From: Arcuatula senhousia
Taxonomy: Eukaryota; Mollusca; Bivalvia; Mytilida; Mytilidae
Length of the DNA: 64,000 nucleotides
Direction: 5' to 3'
Assembly (NCBI GenBank): GCA_963971305.1
Contig: OZ020307.1
Location: forward strand, 50,155,702 to 50,219,701
Each line of letters begins with the position of its first letter. The first letter of the stretch is position 1. Below, in pieces: positions 44,924 to 59,100 of this stretch. A program made the position numbers and the translations under genes. The notes beneath the pieces were generated by a model that searched no databases, was not told the DNA's origin, and saw only the letters and a list, made by a program, of their open reading frames with translations.

Positions 44924-47900
44924 CATAAGAACAGGAAAACCAGTTATGCATAATAATTTCATTATTCATAGAATGCAATCTTATACATATTCATTAATTA
45001 ACATCATTCATAGATGAACATGTTATACATATTCATTAAGTTATTTATAGAATTTCATGTTATGCATATTATTTATTGAATTTTTAGTTTTATAAGGATG
45101 TGTTTCATTTCTAATCGATACATTTATACTGTAAAATTGCATATAGATGAAATGATAATTTATTTTATGAAATCCTGTTAAAAAACTTTCAAAAGTAATA
45201 AATTACATTTAGGGATTTTGGTACAAATACATATACATGTAAGGATTTCTAAATTGTCAATATGTCATTATAAGTACTTACACACAAAATTTAGTAAATT
45301 TTGAGCAGGTTTGATATTTTATTTGTAAACATGTTACCAACTTTTTGAGAAATTGGCATTTTAAAGTCTTTAACTGTACAGTGTACATTACTATACTCTT
45401 ACAAAAGTCCCCAATGTAGAACTAGCACTGTCACAATTTCAGTTCTGTAATATTCCACAACTTGACGTCAAATTGTGTTTTCATCATCTTTATTAATTTG
45501 TCATTATGAACCATGAAGCAATGTCATGTATGTGTTAATTACCATGTTCTGTAAATGAATGCTTTATTTATGGTTTGTACATGTAAAGTTGAAATTAAAA
45601 AACACGCTGTAAATCCAAATTTTAAGTTTGATATGATAGTATTACATGTGTATTTTAATTTAGCCTACTTGTTTAGAATTTTTGAGTGACCTGAAACCTA
45701 CCTGCGAAAGATGGAGAGAAAGCGTATGTTTACTTTAACTGATCTGCAAGAGTCTTTTTCATTTATACAGCTCTGCCCATTTGCAATATGAAACAAAAAC
45801 TATATTGTTTTTCCCGTTGACTAGTGAAATGTGAATTAACTTTTAATGTTCAAGGTAAAATTAAAGATGTGAGCACATTTATAGTGGTATAAAACTAATA
45901 GTGCAAATTTAGTGCAAAAAATATCTGTGATGTCAAATTTTTGTTTACCAGTGTCAAGAATTATACACACTTGTTATTTCTACTGTTATGTGTTGAATTG
46001 TTTGTATTTCTGTTAGTTCTTGTTATAAAATAATGTTTGCTTGAATGAAATTTTAAAAAATTAGCTTATTATGTTAGAAGGATAACTAGTTAAAATATGA
46101 GAAGTATGGAATAAACAAGACTTATTGATGATTTATTTAAATTTGTTTTATTAATTTGACAATTTAATTTAACATATTAATAGCTCATGATTAAAGTACC
46201 TTTTCCAACAATTTTTATTAAACCAAAATCATTGGTTTCACTTCCTAGTATGAAAGCTTCTGAGGCAAATTACTAAAAAAAAAAACGTTTTTTTTCTCAA
46301 ATAGAATGACTGCTGAGTATACTATTACAACTTTTGAGGAGGGTTAAAACGAAGTTTAAATAATTTTTCAGGTTTATATCACCTAAAACAAAATAATAAA
46401 ATGCAATGTTACCATTTCTATTAGTTTGTACAACAATTTGTTCAGTGCAAAGGCTTACTCAACTTTCTTTCATCTGTCATATTCTTTTCATCAATTTTAT
46501 TCTTACTTCAATATTTAGTCCTTTAAATTTATATTTTTGGATACTCATTTAGTACACAGTATATTTTCAAAGTATCATCTTTGCTGTATTTATTGAAACC
46601 TATCCATTTATAATTGATCTCAGAATTTTGTTTAATTTCCTTTTTTTGTATGACTGTAAGATATGAATACATGTGGTAATAAGAAGGTACATTATGAATA
46701 ATAATGCTTGTTTCTGTAAAAGGCCTAATTATAAATAATTGAACAACTTTGTAAAGAAAATAAAAGTTTAGACAGGGTAAAAATGAATTGGACACAAATC
46801 AATGCATGTTTTTTATTTAAGTTGATGTTTACATGCATTTACCCAAAGCAACAAATCAGTTGTTAAAGTCTTGTAAAATTGTAGGCGACTTTCTTTAAAA
46901 AAGGATTTAAGGCCAAAAGTAAAATATTGTTTGTTTCCCCTTTTACGACCTCCCAAGAAAAATTGGCCCTACTGGAAATATTTTTTTGACTTTTAATTCA
47001 AAAATATTTTTTTTTTATCAAATTTTGGGGATATGAATTAAGTTCACTCATTCAATAAAGTTTCGACAATTTTTTAATTATATTTACATGTATTATTCAA
47101 ATACCTCTTCATATTTCATGTATTTGCAAAAAAGTATGATTCTAAATGCTTCTTGGTTACTCAGTATGTGTGAAGCTATACATGTATATGAAAGTTATGT
47201 AAGGGAAAAATTTTTTTTTTACCTACCTACCCACCACCTGAGAAGTAGGGTCGTAAAAGGCGAAACAAACAATTTATTAATGTTGGCCTAAAATGTTCAC
47301 AGTTCTGCTGAAAGCAATGGGATTTGTCACCTGTTAATTGACAGATATTTTTATATTGCAGTTTTAAAAAAAAAAAATCAAAAATTAGAATGCAGAGATT
47401 AAAACAGGGATCACCAAAGTTCAAAATCCAAAGGTGGTGCAAGTCTTACAATGATCCTTTAAAAATTCAAGGATGGGGGGGAAAACAAATTTAAGAGTGT
47501 GAAGCACCCGCCCGCCCCCTCCTTGCATAGCCTGTGAACCCGGTAAAAGATAAAAAATACTTTCCATTGGCATGTTTGCATGTTCCTTGTACAAGATACC
47601 TACTTGATACAAAATACAAGATACAATTAAACTAATATAGCAATAATTAACATTTTGCAAATTAATAAGTTATTACTTAATATTGAAAAAACAACAGCAT
47701 TGTTGACAGCATTATTCTAGCAAACTCATTACTGATGTTGATACCTTGTTCTTGTTGACAAAAATGTTTTGTCTCCCATGATTCACTTGATTGGTCAAAT
47801 TTTATAAATAAAAAACGAATTTGTCTTGATATTCTTTTCAGCCAATATAAAGTTGAGATTTTATTAAGATTTAATTAGATTTTGATAACATTAGTGGAAA

Positions 47901-48111
47901 CGTAATAAATTAAGATTGAGCATGCTATCTAGTCATTTATGATGACCTTTCTTGTGTTTTAACCATTCACTGACTTTTTTTCTTATTGTTTTGTATGTTG
48001 ATATTATTTATATGAATAAATTATTATAACATGTAATACTGATTTGTTTTGTTTTTCTTTTAAAGATTCAATGAAGATGATTCGATATTTGTATTGTCTT
48101 GAGTCTTCACC
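44924..48111. other. NAA60 3' UTR and AT-rich intergenic DNA
   Basis: It follows the NAA60 stop. AATAAA hexamers occur near 45197 and 46113, either of which could end the mRNA. No further gene is recognised up to 48111; several homopolymer runs are present. Confidence 0.4.
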
Positions 48112-48610
48112 TTTTTAACTGATAGAAGCAAAGAGGCAGCAATGGGGTATTTGAGTGTCAAAAGTCCGAAAAGGCGATGACAAAACCAGTTAACACAGAG
48201 GAGAGCAGCACCAAAAACACAAAATCAGTCGAATGAAACTCAAATAGTAACGAGAGTGAACCCAGGTGCTCAAGAAGAGTAAACAGTTCCTGTTTGCTAT
48301 AGAACACTCGCTGCCAATTTCTTATTCAGTGTGTCAAATCCAATAAAGGAAGACAAAACAAAACCCCATGACAAACCTATATCTGCACTTATCTGAGAGT
48401 CATAAATCCCATATTTGTCAATGAGTGCATAATGTCTTCCATAAAATTTCTTGGGTAAAGAAAACAACCAAGGAGCAACATAACCATGTGTTAGCAAGTT
48501 TTGTGATGTACTGCCAAGGAAATGGATGCAATTTCTGCTAGCTCGGGAAACAATTGTGATATGAAAACTCAATGAGCTTGAGCGGACGGAATGTCTATGC
48601 AAGAAGGGAA
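48112..48610 (-). mobile_element. Remnant of a Penelope-like or related reverse transcriptase element (C-terminal end)
   Basis: A - strand frame (48602-48297) reads ITIVSRASRNCIHFLGSTSQ, then NLLTHGYVAPWLFSLPKKFY and GRHYALIDKYG. The LL-x(2)-GY-x(5)-L-x(2)-KFYGR arrangement matches the end of the reverse transcriptase family whose middle part is seen at 60740-61100. The sequence beyond it (48112-48296) looks like the 3' untranslated part. Homology is from memory and the frame is short. Confidence 0.4.
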
Positions 48611-50069
48611 AGCTGTCAATTGGAAAGTTGAAGTCATCACATTTGTCATTGAACTTTATTGAAAGATTTCATTGAGAGTCTTTTCGAGATATAGATCTGA
48701 GTATTAAGTGGACTTCCTTTACCTTATTCGAAAATTATCTTTTCCCCTGGGTGTACTTGATAAATCATTTTGAGGATATTTGACACTTCGTGTCCAATGA
48801 CTGTGATTTAAATGCAGTTTGCTACAAGATTAGAATAAAATTGGAAGAATTTTTTTTCAGAGCTGTCCCTCTTCTTAGTTGAAATAAAATTTACTAAATA
48901 AAAAAAAATAAAGATAAAAAAAATCACATTGCAGTTTAAAGCCTCACAATTAACAAGAGTTGATATATTTAAGAACTATTGTCTTCTTGAATCAGTAGTT
49001 ATGGAGGTTTTTTTAGGTCAAATAAGAATTTAAACATTTTTGTCAAATGATATTAAAACAAATGCATGAGAAAAATTGTTCTGTGTTCTAACAATTTGAC
49101 ATCAAGTTTAACAAGTCTGTAGTGCTTCTGACCCATTAGGTTTGTAGTTAATCTGTCATGAAAAGGAATAGGATTGCTCCATAAAGTAAAACACTAACAG
49201 ATAAAAGATGTTCCTTAGTCTAGTTTCAGCTCATTAACAATGCAAATTGATTAAAACAGATTGTTCCATAATGAAGTAATCAGTTACAAAAAAGCCTTTG
49301 AATTATAAGATAATTTTTAGAACTCATTTTATGAAAAATGTATGGTAATATCTTTACAGAGAAAAAACCAAAAAACTAAAAACCAAACGTGATGATAAAT
49401 ATGTAATGAATCATTTATTATGTCAATATGGCAATGATGGAAGATTTTCCCCTATAACTAGTTTTTTGTTTTTACAAAAAGTTATCTTTTTTTTTGGACT
49501 GGGCATGTTTTGCATGTTTTGCACGTTTGATGATTTATAGAAAAGATAATGAAAGCTTTAAGCATGGTAAGGTTATTTGTTTTAATGTCACATTGAGTTA
49601 GTCATGCATATGAAAATTTTAGGAAAAGTCTCGATATTAGATCTTTTGATTAATACTCGAAATATTTAATTAAATTGATGCCCAACAGCGACGGGAATAC
49701 CTATGGCCAAACGGTCCGAGAGGTGCACGTGGCATTTTGGCATCAATACTATAAAAACAGAAAACTTGCACGTGTCTGTTGGTTTAAAAAGACTGTTCTA
49801 CGTCATAAAGATTCTATGATGGAACAATTCACGTTAAAACCAATATAAAGGGATAAAAAACACTTAAGAGTCCTTTTGCAAGTAATTTATTTAACAAACG
49901 TCATTGAAGGGCTTTCTGTTTCAACATCAAATTACACCGAACGTTGGAATAGTAAATATAACATTTTAGGGGAATATTTTAAGTAAACATTTTCACCATT
50001 TCAACATATTAAAGTACACAATATCTTTAATAAATGATAGTTAAAGCTTTTATATTTTCCAAAACGAGC
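48611..50069. other. AT-rich intergenic DNA
   Basis: No gene, repeat family or RNA gene that I can support. Confidence 0.4.
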
Positions 50070-50077
50070 TATAAATA
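50070..50077 (+). promoter_or_regulatory. Possible TATA box of the lectin receptor gene
   Basis: TATAAATA lies 62 bases before a short exon candidate (50132-50183) and about 0.8 kb before the first certain lectin exon. TATA matches are frequent in such AT-rich DNA. Confidence 0.3.
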
Positions 50078-50131
50078 CTGTATCAGCATGTTTTTATAAA
50101 AAAAATCAGCAACCATGATTGAATTTTCTAG

Positions 50132-53100
50132 GTAACATGTACAATCGCTTCAGGAAAACTCTGCGTACTTCTTTTGTTCTGTAGTAAGTATTTTCAACTA
50201 GTTTGTTTTATGTTTGATAATTTCGACTTATCATAAATACGTATGTTAATTTATGCCAATTTTATACATACTTTTCCTTTTTTTAATGTGAAAATTTCAT
50301 TTGTTTGTATTTGAAGCTTGAAATGTTTATTTTTCCAAACTTTAAATTGTTTTTCCCCACAAGAGTTAAAATATAGTTCTTTTAGGAACCGCCAACAAAG
50401 GAAAAAGCTCAATTCTCTATAGGTTTTTAAATATGTATTAACTTAGATGCTATATTGCGATACCATTACAAAATCTATAATCTACACCAAAGCTGATGTC
50501 CGTATCCTATTCACTTACGATAACTTTAGGACTTATTAATCGCTAAAAATCACAAGTCAACTGCCAAATGCACTGCTTGTTTCAGTGCCAAATTGCTATC
50601 CACATGCAAGGCATGCTCATATTCATGCCATTAAATAGCTTGTTTTCCTATCTCTCCGGTTTTCTCCATCATTTTAACTAACCACCGCGGGCGACTAATG
50701 CGTTAAAAGTCGACTGCCATATCTAAACTGCCAATCAACAATTACAATTTTATAATAGACTCAAACTGACTTGGTTTTAATATGTTTTTGTTTTAAACAT
50801 TTGTTACATTAACCACTAGATTTTTAGGCAGTTTTAGTTATAACATTAAAAAAGGTGTAAAAGAGCACAAAAGAGCATTATGATTGTTTTTTTAGGCATC
50901 GCTGCTTGTTACATTATTCAATATGAATATTCTTCTGAACCAGAAACGTGGTATGAAGCTTCGAGAAAATGCCAAGACAAAGGAAAGAATCTCGCCAATG
51001 CCAAACCTGACAATGCAAAAACCATGAACGAAAAACTAGCAAATATGTCTTTGTGGATGTATGGATATACGTAAGAATGTCTATCAAAAAGAAGCCAATA
51101 AAGAAGCTGTTGAACGTGAGCTGTTGTTTATACAAAAGTATGCAGAAAAGAAAATCATACCTTTACAAATTGTATGGAATCATTAAAAGACTTCTTTCCA
51201 AAATATATCACACAAGCTCATAATTTAACAGTATTCTAAAAAGCAAAGAATACAATTTGTCAGTTCTCTCTAAAAATCTCGACATAATAAAGCAATATTT
51301 ACGGCATTAAAACATGAACGCGGATACTCTGAAAGATTAAGGAAACTTTCTGATAACAAATCACATTTATACTTTGATTAAAAGTGGAAATCTAATGCAA
51401 GAAGAATTAAAGTCATGTATACGTATTTAAATTGACGTAGTTATTATAAAATGAACCGCAAATATATACATTTCAGAGAGATTAAATTCTGGACAGTGCA
51501 TAAAGTTAAAAAATCATCTGTGACGATGTTTGCTGAAATTGAGGATGATAAGTTCCCCTACGATAACAAATTAGTCGGCGAAAATGATCTTTACTGCGCA
51601 TTAGGGGTGTTTTATACCTTCTTTGAGAAGATACACTGGATTGCTGAACCCTGTTACCTCCTGCATGAGTACTATTGCACAGAACCGTTTCCTTTTCCGA
51701 TAGGTATCATATGGAAACCCAATTATTTTGTCTTATAATTAACAGTTTAAGTGACCTCGATCCAGTTTGCCTGAGGGCCCTTTATAAGCATTAATGCTCA
51801 AAATGATGTCTAAACGAATTTTTATCAACATTTGTAAAAGGTTTGCATACTGTAAAAGAACTGATTTTGGCCGCTATTTCATTTCGCCTTTTTTTTGGTG
51901 TCAGTTAGGGACCGATTTTGCTGCTATCTATTTTCGCAATTTGTCGTAAAGATACATATATATATATATATGAAAATAAATATGAATGTTTAATATATAA
52001 TCAAACAATGTTACAGTGATTTCAACCCTGAAAATCATCTGACAAACAGATTTAGATTTTTTGAGTGCCCTCAGCGAGGATCGAACTCACAACATTTGGG
52101 ACATCTACGGCGTATGCGCCTAGCTAAAAGAACAGAGGTTGTAACCACTACACAATCCTAGGCTCCTTTTAACCTTTCACTGGCATAAACTACATTTTTC
52201 TTGACCAAATTATGGTTTCTTATTACATGTATTTTGATTAAGGTTCAATTGAAGTGTTAGTATGGGGAAATATGTTTTTTTCTTTTGTTGATTTATTCCT
52301 TACGCTGCACTAGATTTTTAAATCTTTTTTATATCAGGTTCCACCGATGTGTTCTATGAAGAACAGACAGACTGGGAGACAGCCAATAGACGCTGTCAAG
52401 AGGAAGGCGGTGATCTGACAATGTTTAATTACATTCAATCGGTCGAATACGCTAAATATTTTTATTACAATACCTCAGTATGGTATCCATTTAGGTAAGG
52501 GATGTTCATAATTGTATTACAAGTTATTATGTTTAAAACCTTATTAGATATACTGTGGATTTATTCTCATTCCTTGGTTATCAGTTTTCGAGGTTTTCGT
52601 ATGTGGCCTTGACCAACGAAAATGGATACTCCATAAAAAGGAAATTTAACATTGATCTGTATGCTACTGACTTCCGAACCACGAACGAATTTAAGAATCA
52701 ACGAAATGATCCCTTTTCCCCAAACCACGACAATTTCTTTCCATGAAAGTAAACTGAATTAAAGTATTCCTTTATATTGTGCTAACATTCACAAAGTGCT
52801 TCTATACCATTCTGCTTAACGAAGAACGTCTGCAGCATTTATGTAAGCATTGTCATTGTATAGAACTTCTTTTCACAGTTTGCTGTTTGGAAGGTAATTC
52901 AAAGTGTTTGAATGAGGTATTTCTAAGAATTTGAGTGAGTGAGTGAGTGAGTGAGTGAGTGAATCGGTGTTCTGTGCACTTGCAACGCTATATAGGTCGT
53001 TAACAGGCGGTGGATATGACAAGAACGATAAAATGAACATGAATGATGATGATAAATGAAGAGTCGAACATTATAACTATAATAAAAATATCATTCAATT

Positions 53101-56100
53101 CATTTTTTAAGGTTCTATGTATGATGTATGATAATGTATCTTTTTAGAAGTGACATTTAATTTTTATTCTTTCTATTATTTTCCATTTAAGAAAGAATCC
53201 TTTTTGGACTAGACACAAAAGACTTAGAAATTTATCAAACAATGAAGAATGGCCTATCACAGGCCTTGATGTCACAAGAACTAGTCAACATTGTGTTTTT
53301 GCTTTTACTGAAGGCGCAAATGCTTTCTGGTCAACTGATGATTGTAGAAGTCACCACAGGTTTATATGTGAAATGCAAGCTCCATCAGGTAATCATTGTT
53401 GCCCAGATAGCAAATATTTACGCCTCAAAGCCGATCCCAGAAATATAAAATAATATGAAACAATCTAGAAAGTATCACTTTGATTTTTCATAATGACAGT
53501 CGTTTTGGACTTCACAGAGTAAAATGTAAAACATGTTTAGAAATTTAAAAAATGGATTTGGTGCAGTGCTTTGCTTGAAACTTTTTGTTGGTTGTTGTCG
53601 TATCCTTTTCAGCCATTTTTAATTTTTTGAAAGTTTAGAAAGGTAAAACATACTAGTATTCAATATAAAATAGTTAAAAATCATGTCCAGATTTTTATTA
53701 TGATTTTTTCTCTTCTGTTTTTTATTGCTAGCCTCCTAATTACTTTAGATTAAACGTCGATATCAAGAGGTTACTACTCGCTTAATTTAAGTGCTTATAT
53801 AGAGTATATTATATAATATTATATAAATAACATATAACGAGAAATGTGATCGAGTAGGTTGCTTCCCTTCGAACAGACATTGTTCACTGAATAAATTGGG
53901 TACTTTTCACAAGGATTGTTATGTAGTCAGTTGAGATTCATGTATGTTTTTGTCAAACTAAAATGAAATGTTTCCCTATTAGATAACTTTAGCAAACACT
54001 TTTTTATCATTTCTTGACTTAAGGTGTTTGCAATTGTCTGTAAGAAAATATTGATGTGTTAGTGAAAATAAGCACTTTGCACAAAATAATGTTGAATCTA
54101 AATGCTATCAATTATACAATTAATTAAGAATGTCAAATTGAGGCTGTGCGAGAGCTCAACGGACGAGAGGGTGAGAGGTAAAAAAAATATCACCGGCTGG
54201 CCCATGTGATAATTTTTTTATTTATCAACATCATGCCTTCAATGCAATATGTTAAATGATAGATTGAATTGATTAAAAGTATAATAAGATTTTTTAAAAA
54301 TCAATCTTTGTTTTTTAACACCACCATTCAAAAGTTGTCGTTTCAAAAGACAATGCTTTATTATGATATAACATATTCACAAAAAAAATATTAATATTAT
54401 TGAATGAATAAATAATTCACAGTACTTTTACTACTTGATTTTAGAAGACGTTTACTTCTTTTTCGAGATGCCTAATCTGTCTGTTCAAAATGTACCAATC
54501 CTTAAATTGATCTCCAACTCAAAAGCGACTCTTAGGGAGTGTGAAGACATCTGCAGGAAAGAAAATGATCAAAATTTAGAATGCAGCGTGTTTGAGGTCA
54601 ACTTTACCTCAGGAACATGTACCACTTACGTCCAATACTTTATGGAACTCGTGGCTACGAATGAAGAAATTAATAAAACAAGACTAGGTGAATGGAGCAA
54701 CGATTCCTACGTTTACGACCTGCACTATATCCAAGGTTTGTCTGACGAGCTTTAGAATCAAATCTTTCAAAAAATGTTTTCAAACATTTGCATTATACGT
54801 CAATGAAATGGTACTACTTGACAAAAAGTTTAAGAAATTCGTAAGTCTCCCCTTACAAGCATTAAAAGGTATACTAGTATATCATTTTATTGAAGCCCCA
54901 TTCTTTAAAATTTGCATTATAATGGAAAGCAGAAATCCTTATCTATAATATTGTTTACATCACTTTTGCTGCAAATATTTTTTTCTTATTTTGTCATACA
55001 ATATGAATTTTTCTAAAAATTCTAAAAATGTTTTCAGGAAAGAAACGAGCATCCTCCTTAAGTTAAATTATCAGTCCCTAATTTTGTTGTTTGCTTCCTT
55101 TAATTTCAAAACAGGAATTCTAGGCAATACAACAAAAAATACTAGCACAATTATGCAAACAAGTACTGAATTTGTTACAATTGAAATAACAACGCCTCAT
55201 GCGACTGAGAACAAAGGGAGATTGGTAACACAACAGTCCACAACATCTTATCAGAATTCCCAATCAACTTGGAACAACGTAACAGACCCTACAGCCCTAA
55301 CGAGCATGACAAAACAAACACCGAGTAGTGAGTATAGCTGCACTTATTGAAGGTAAAGTAAGAATTGCCATATGTAAAATAGTTTAATTTTTCTGAGTGA
55401 ATCATGTTAGAGTTAGAGATTGTTTTTTTTCATACTATACACATTCAATATCTTTGATCCTGGCTGGTGCATCCTCCTTTTTCGATTTCGAGTGCTTTCT
55501 AAGCTTTGCTTCTGGTGTTCAAACTTTGTTGTTTTAATTTAATGATTTCATTTTGATTTGATCCGGGTAAATTTGGGAATTTAGGAGAATTTTAGGGAGC
55601 TAGGAGAAAAGAAATTGCTAACCATGAAGAATAATAGGCTATAAATTGTTGGAAGTATGTTTGCAATGTTCACTAGCAACACGATTTCTTTCATTAAAGG
55701 CAATATACCGTTTTGGCTGTTAAGTGGCTTCGGAGCGGTGTCTTCCATAGTAGCGACCACGTGGTTGGGGATAATCATCAAGAGATCAAAGGACATACAG
55801 GTAAATGAATGATAGGGTACTTATCGTTAAATTATTCATTTGTCGATCTAGATCTATAAAATAATTTTATTTGATGGGGTAAAATACATTTTTAATGTAT
55901 ATGTTATTTTTTTGCTCAGTACACTATGAACCAAAATAATGACTGACATTACCATGTACAGTTCAAATTCGATTTAAAATTACTGAAATGAACTGTAATT
56001 TACCACAATTCATCTGTAAAATGCTTATTTTCTTTGATGCAATATCTTCAGTAATTATCAATTTCTTCATTTTTACTGTTTTTAATTGTTCTTAACTGTA

Positions 56101-59100
56101 GCAGACGATGTCAGTTTATATCAGTCAGTTTTGTCATTTGTATCAAATCATGACAGTCATTTTAAATATTTACCTTGATTTAAAATCACTGATGTGGTTT
56201 GTTACTGTCATTGTCAGTCATTTACAGAACTTTACCTTGATTTAAAATGACTGACATTGACTGAAGATGGAATGTCAACTAATCCCTGTCAGTCATTTTA
56301 AATCAAGGTAAAGTTCTGTAAATGACTGACAATGACAGTAGCAATCCACATCAGTGATTTTAAATCAAGGTAAATATTTAAAATGACTGTCATAATTTGA
56401 TACAAATCATTAAATTGACTGATATAAACTGACATCATCTGCTACAGTTAATGACAATTGTAAACAGTAAAAATGCAGAAATTGCAAATTACTGAAGATA
56501 TTGCATCAAATAAAATCAGCCTTTTACAGATAAATTGTGATAAATTACAGTTCATTTCAGTAATTTTAAATCGAATTTGAACTGTACATGGTAATGTCAG
56601 TCATTATTTTGGTTCATAGTGGTAGAAAAAGAATATTAACGCATTGTAATTTATAAATGTAAGTAAATCGATCCTTTTGAGGTTAACAATAGGATGAAGA
56701 CTAACAAGAAAATAACTCATTTGTCAATACTCATTAAGGGAGGTTTAAGGTAGTAAAACACACTTCTAGGTAAAACGTCAGAAACGTCCATAGTTTTGCA
56801 GCACCTATGCTTCTTCCAATAACTATTCTAAAACTATATTTAACCTTATAAACACTTATCATACATCGTTGAAATCCTTACATTCCATAGATTATCTTCC
56901 AGTTAGTTGTTACTTGCAAAAATAAGATCTTTTCATTACAAACCGATAACTCCGAAAACAAATTATACATGAAAAAAACACTAAAATTTACACATTTTTA
57001 CCATAATTCAAGCCTAGATTAGACTCAAACCTGCACTAAATCCTCTATAGTGCTATACATGCTCTGAAAGTACATAAACCTGGCTGTTTATTAAAAGTAA
57101 AAAACCTATACATCGACCGGCTTGTTTTTTCAAGAAATGACGTCGCATTTTTTACCTTAAAAAACAAGCATTAATAAAAACGTTCAAAAGATCGGTAAAA
57201 TAAAAATGACACCATGCCGGAAAAGGGACGCTAAACTTCCGTTTTTTTTTCGAATATTTTTATGTTTTGTCAAAAATGTTATCTCTGAAAGATTATCTAT
57301 CAGTTGAGCACACTTTCGTTACTTAATTATAAGGCATTCTTAATTTATAGCTACTTAAATTCGACCTTTGTATTTTACTTTAGAAATTCTAGGATGTCAC
57401 TCTCCGAAACTAACTTGTAAACAAAACCGAACTGTGTCTTACTACCTTAATAGATAAACATTTTTTTATGTATGTAAGTGCTTTGTATATTTCAAAACTT
57501 GATTATATTTGGAACAAAATGATGTTTGGCAATTTCTTTTAGGTCATATATAAGCCAAGTTGTGGCCAGTCAAAGTTGGAACCCTATTTTCATTTTTGAC
57601 CGTAGTTTTGCAATATTTTTTGAAAAGTATATCATATCATGGTGTCTTTGTGTTTCTTAGATGAAAATCAACATTTTTACACATTTTTGTTATTTATTGA
57701 TAAAATAATTGACATTTACCTTTTAATTGATTATTTTTTAAAGTCCGGGGAGATTTTACCTATGAAATTAACACAGATTGCAAAGTAAAGACCAAGTACG
57801 ACAATTTTGAATATCGTGTTCCTAAGAGACAAAATCGTCACATTTTGCATCAAAATAAGGAGTTCTGTCGAAAAAGTTCAGCAAATAAATAAGTATCCAT
57901 ACATTAATTTTATTTTAAAGAGATTTTGTCTATTTGGTCGTTTTCACCTTTATAAAACCAGAAATGATGTAGCTGAAAAGTTGGCAAAACGTTACGTAAC
58001 GTTTTCGCTCGAAATTTTTAAAATATGCTGTTTTGGTTGCTATGGCCTTTTTTCCAAGACAACTAATATTTTCCAATTTTTTTTTTAACTAATCTGTTGT
58101 ATATTTATTTAGCTTTAATTCCACCAATTAACATGGGTATTTAGTTCGCGTTCAATGCTAGTATAATTGTTGACAATTACGTTAATGGTAGTAAAACACA
58201 CTTCTAGGTAAAACGTCAGAAACGTCCATAGTTTTGCAGCACCTATGCTTCTTCCAATAACTATTCTAAAACTATATTTAACCTTATAAACACTTATCAT
58301 ACATCGTTGAAATCCTTACATTCCATAGATTATCTTCCAGTTAGTTGTTACTTGCAAAAATAAGATCTTTTCATTACAAACCGATAACTCCGAAAACAAA
58401 TTATACATGAAAAAACACTAAAATTTACACATTTTTACCATAATTCAAGCCTAGATTAGACTCAAACCTGCACTAAATCCTCTATAGTGCTATACATGCT
58501 CTGAAAGTACATAAACCTGGCTGTTTATTAAAAGTAAAAAACCTATACATCGACCGGCTTATTTTTTCAAGAAATGACGTCGCATTTTTTACCTTAAAAA
58601 ACAAGCATTAATAAAAACGTTCAAAAAGATCGGTAAAATAAAAATGACACCATGCCGGAAAAGGGACGCTAAACTTCCGTTTTTTCGAATATTTTTATGT
58701 TTTGTCAAAAATGTTATCTCTGAAAGATTCCCTATCAGTTGAGCACACTTTCGTTACTTAATTATAAGGCATTCTTAATTTATAGCTACTTAAATTCGAC
58801 CTTTGTATTTTACTTTAGAAATTCTAGGATGTCACTCTCCGAAACTAACTTGTAAACAAAACCGAACTGTGTCTTACTACCTAAGTTATGTATCTTTACT
58901 TCATTGTGTCTCAATTTCAATGTGAGATATTGCTATTGGTAGTATTTTGTTTTATTGCTTTAGGGTTTAAAACATTAAATTGACTGGATTGATATTTTGA
59001 AAATTTACTTAAATGTGAAACCCAATCTACAGTCTATATCGCGCTCCTTTTAACAAGCAATCGAATAATAAAAAGAAGAAAATGCATTTCATCTTTTACT

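Noticed and set aside
52060..52166. Functional tRNA gene
   Set aside because: Pol III boxes are present, but the acceptor and anticodon arms do not pair and the spacing is too long; a SINE fits better.
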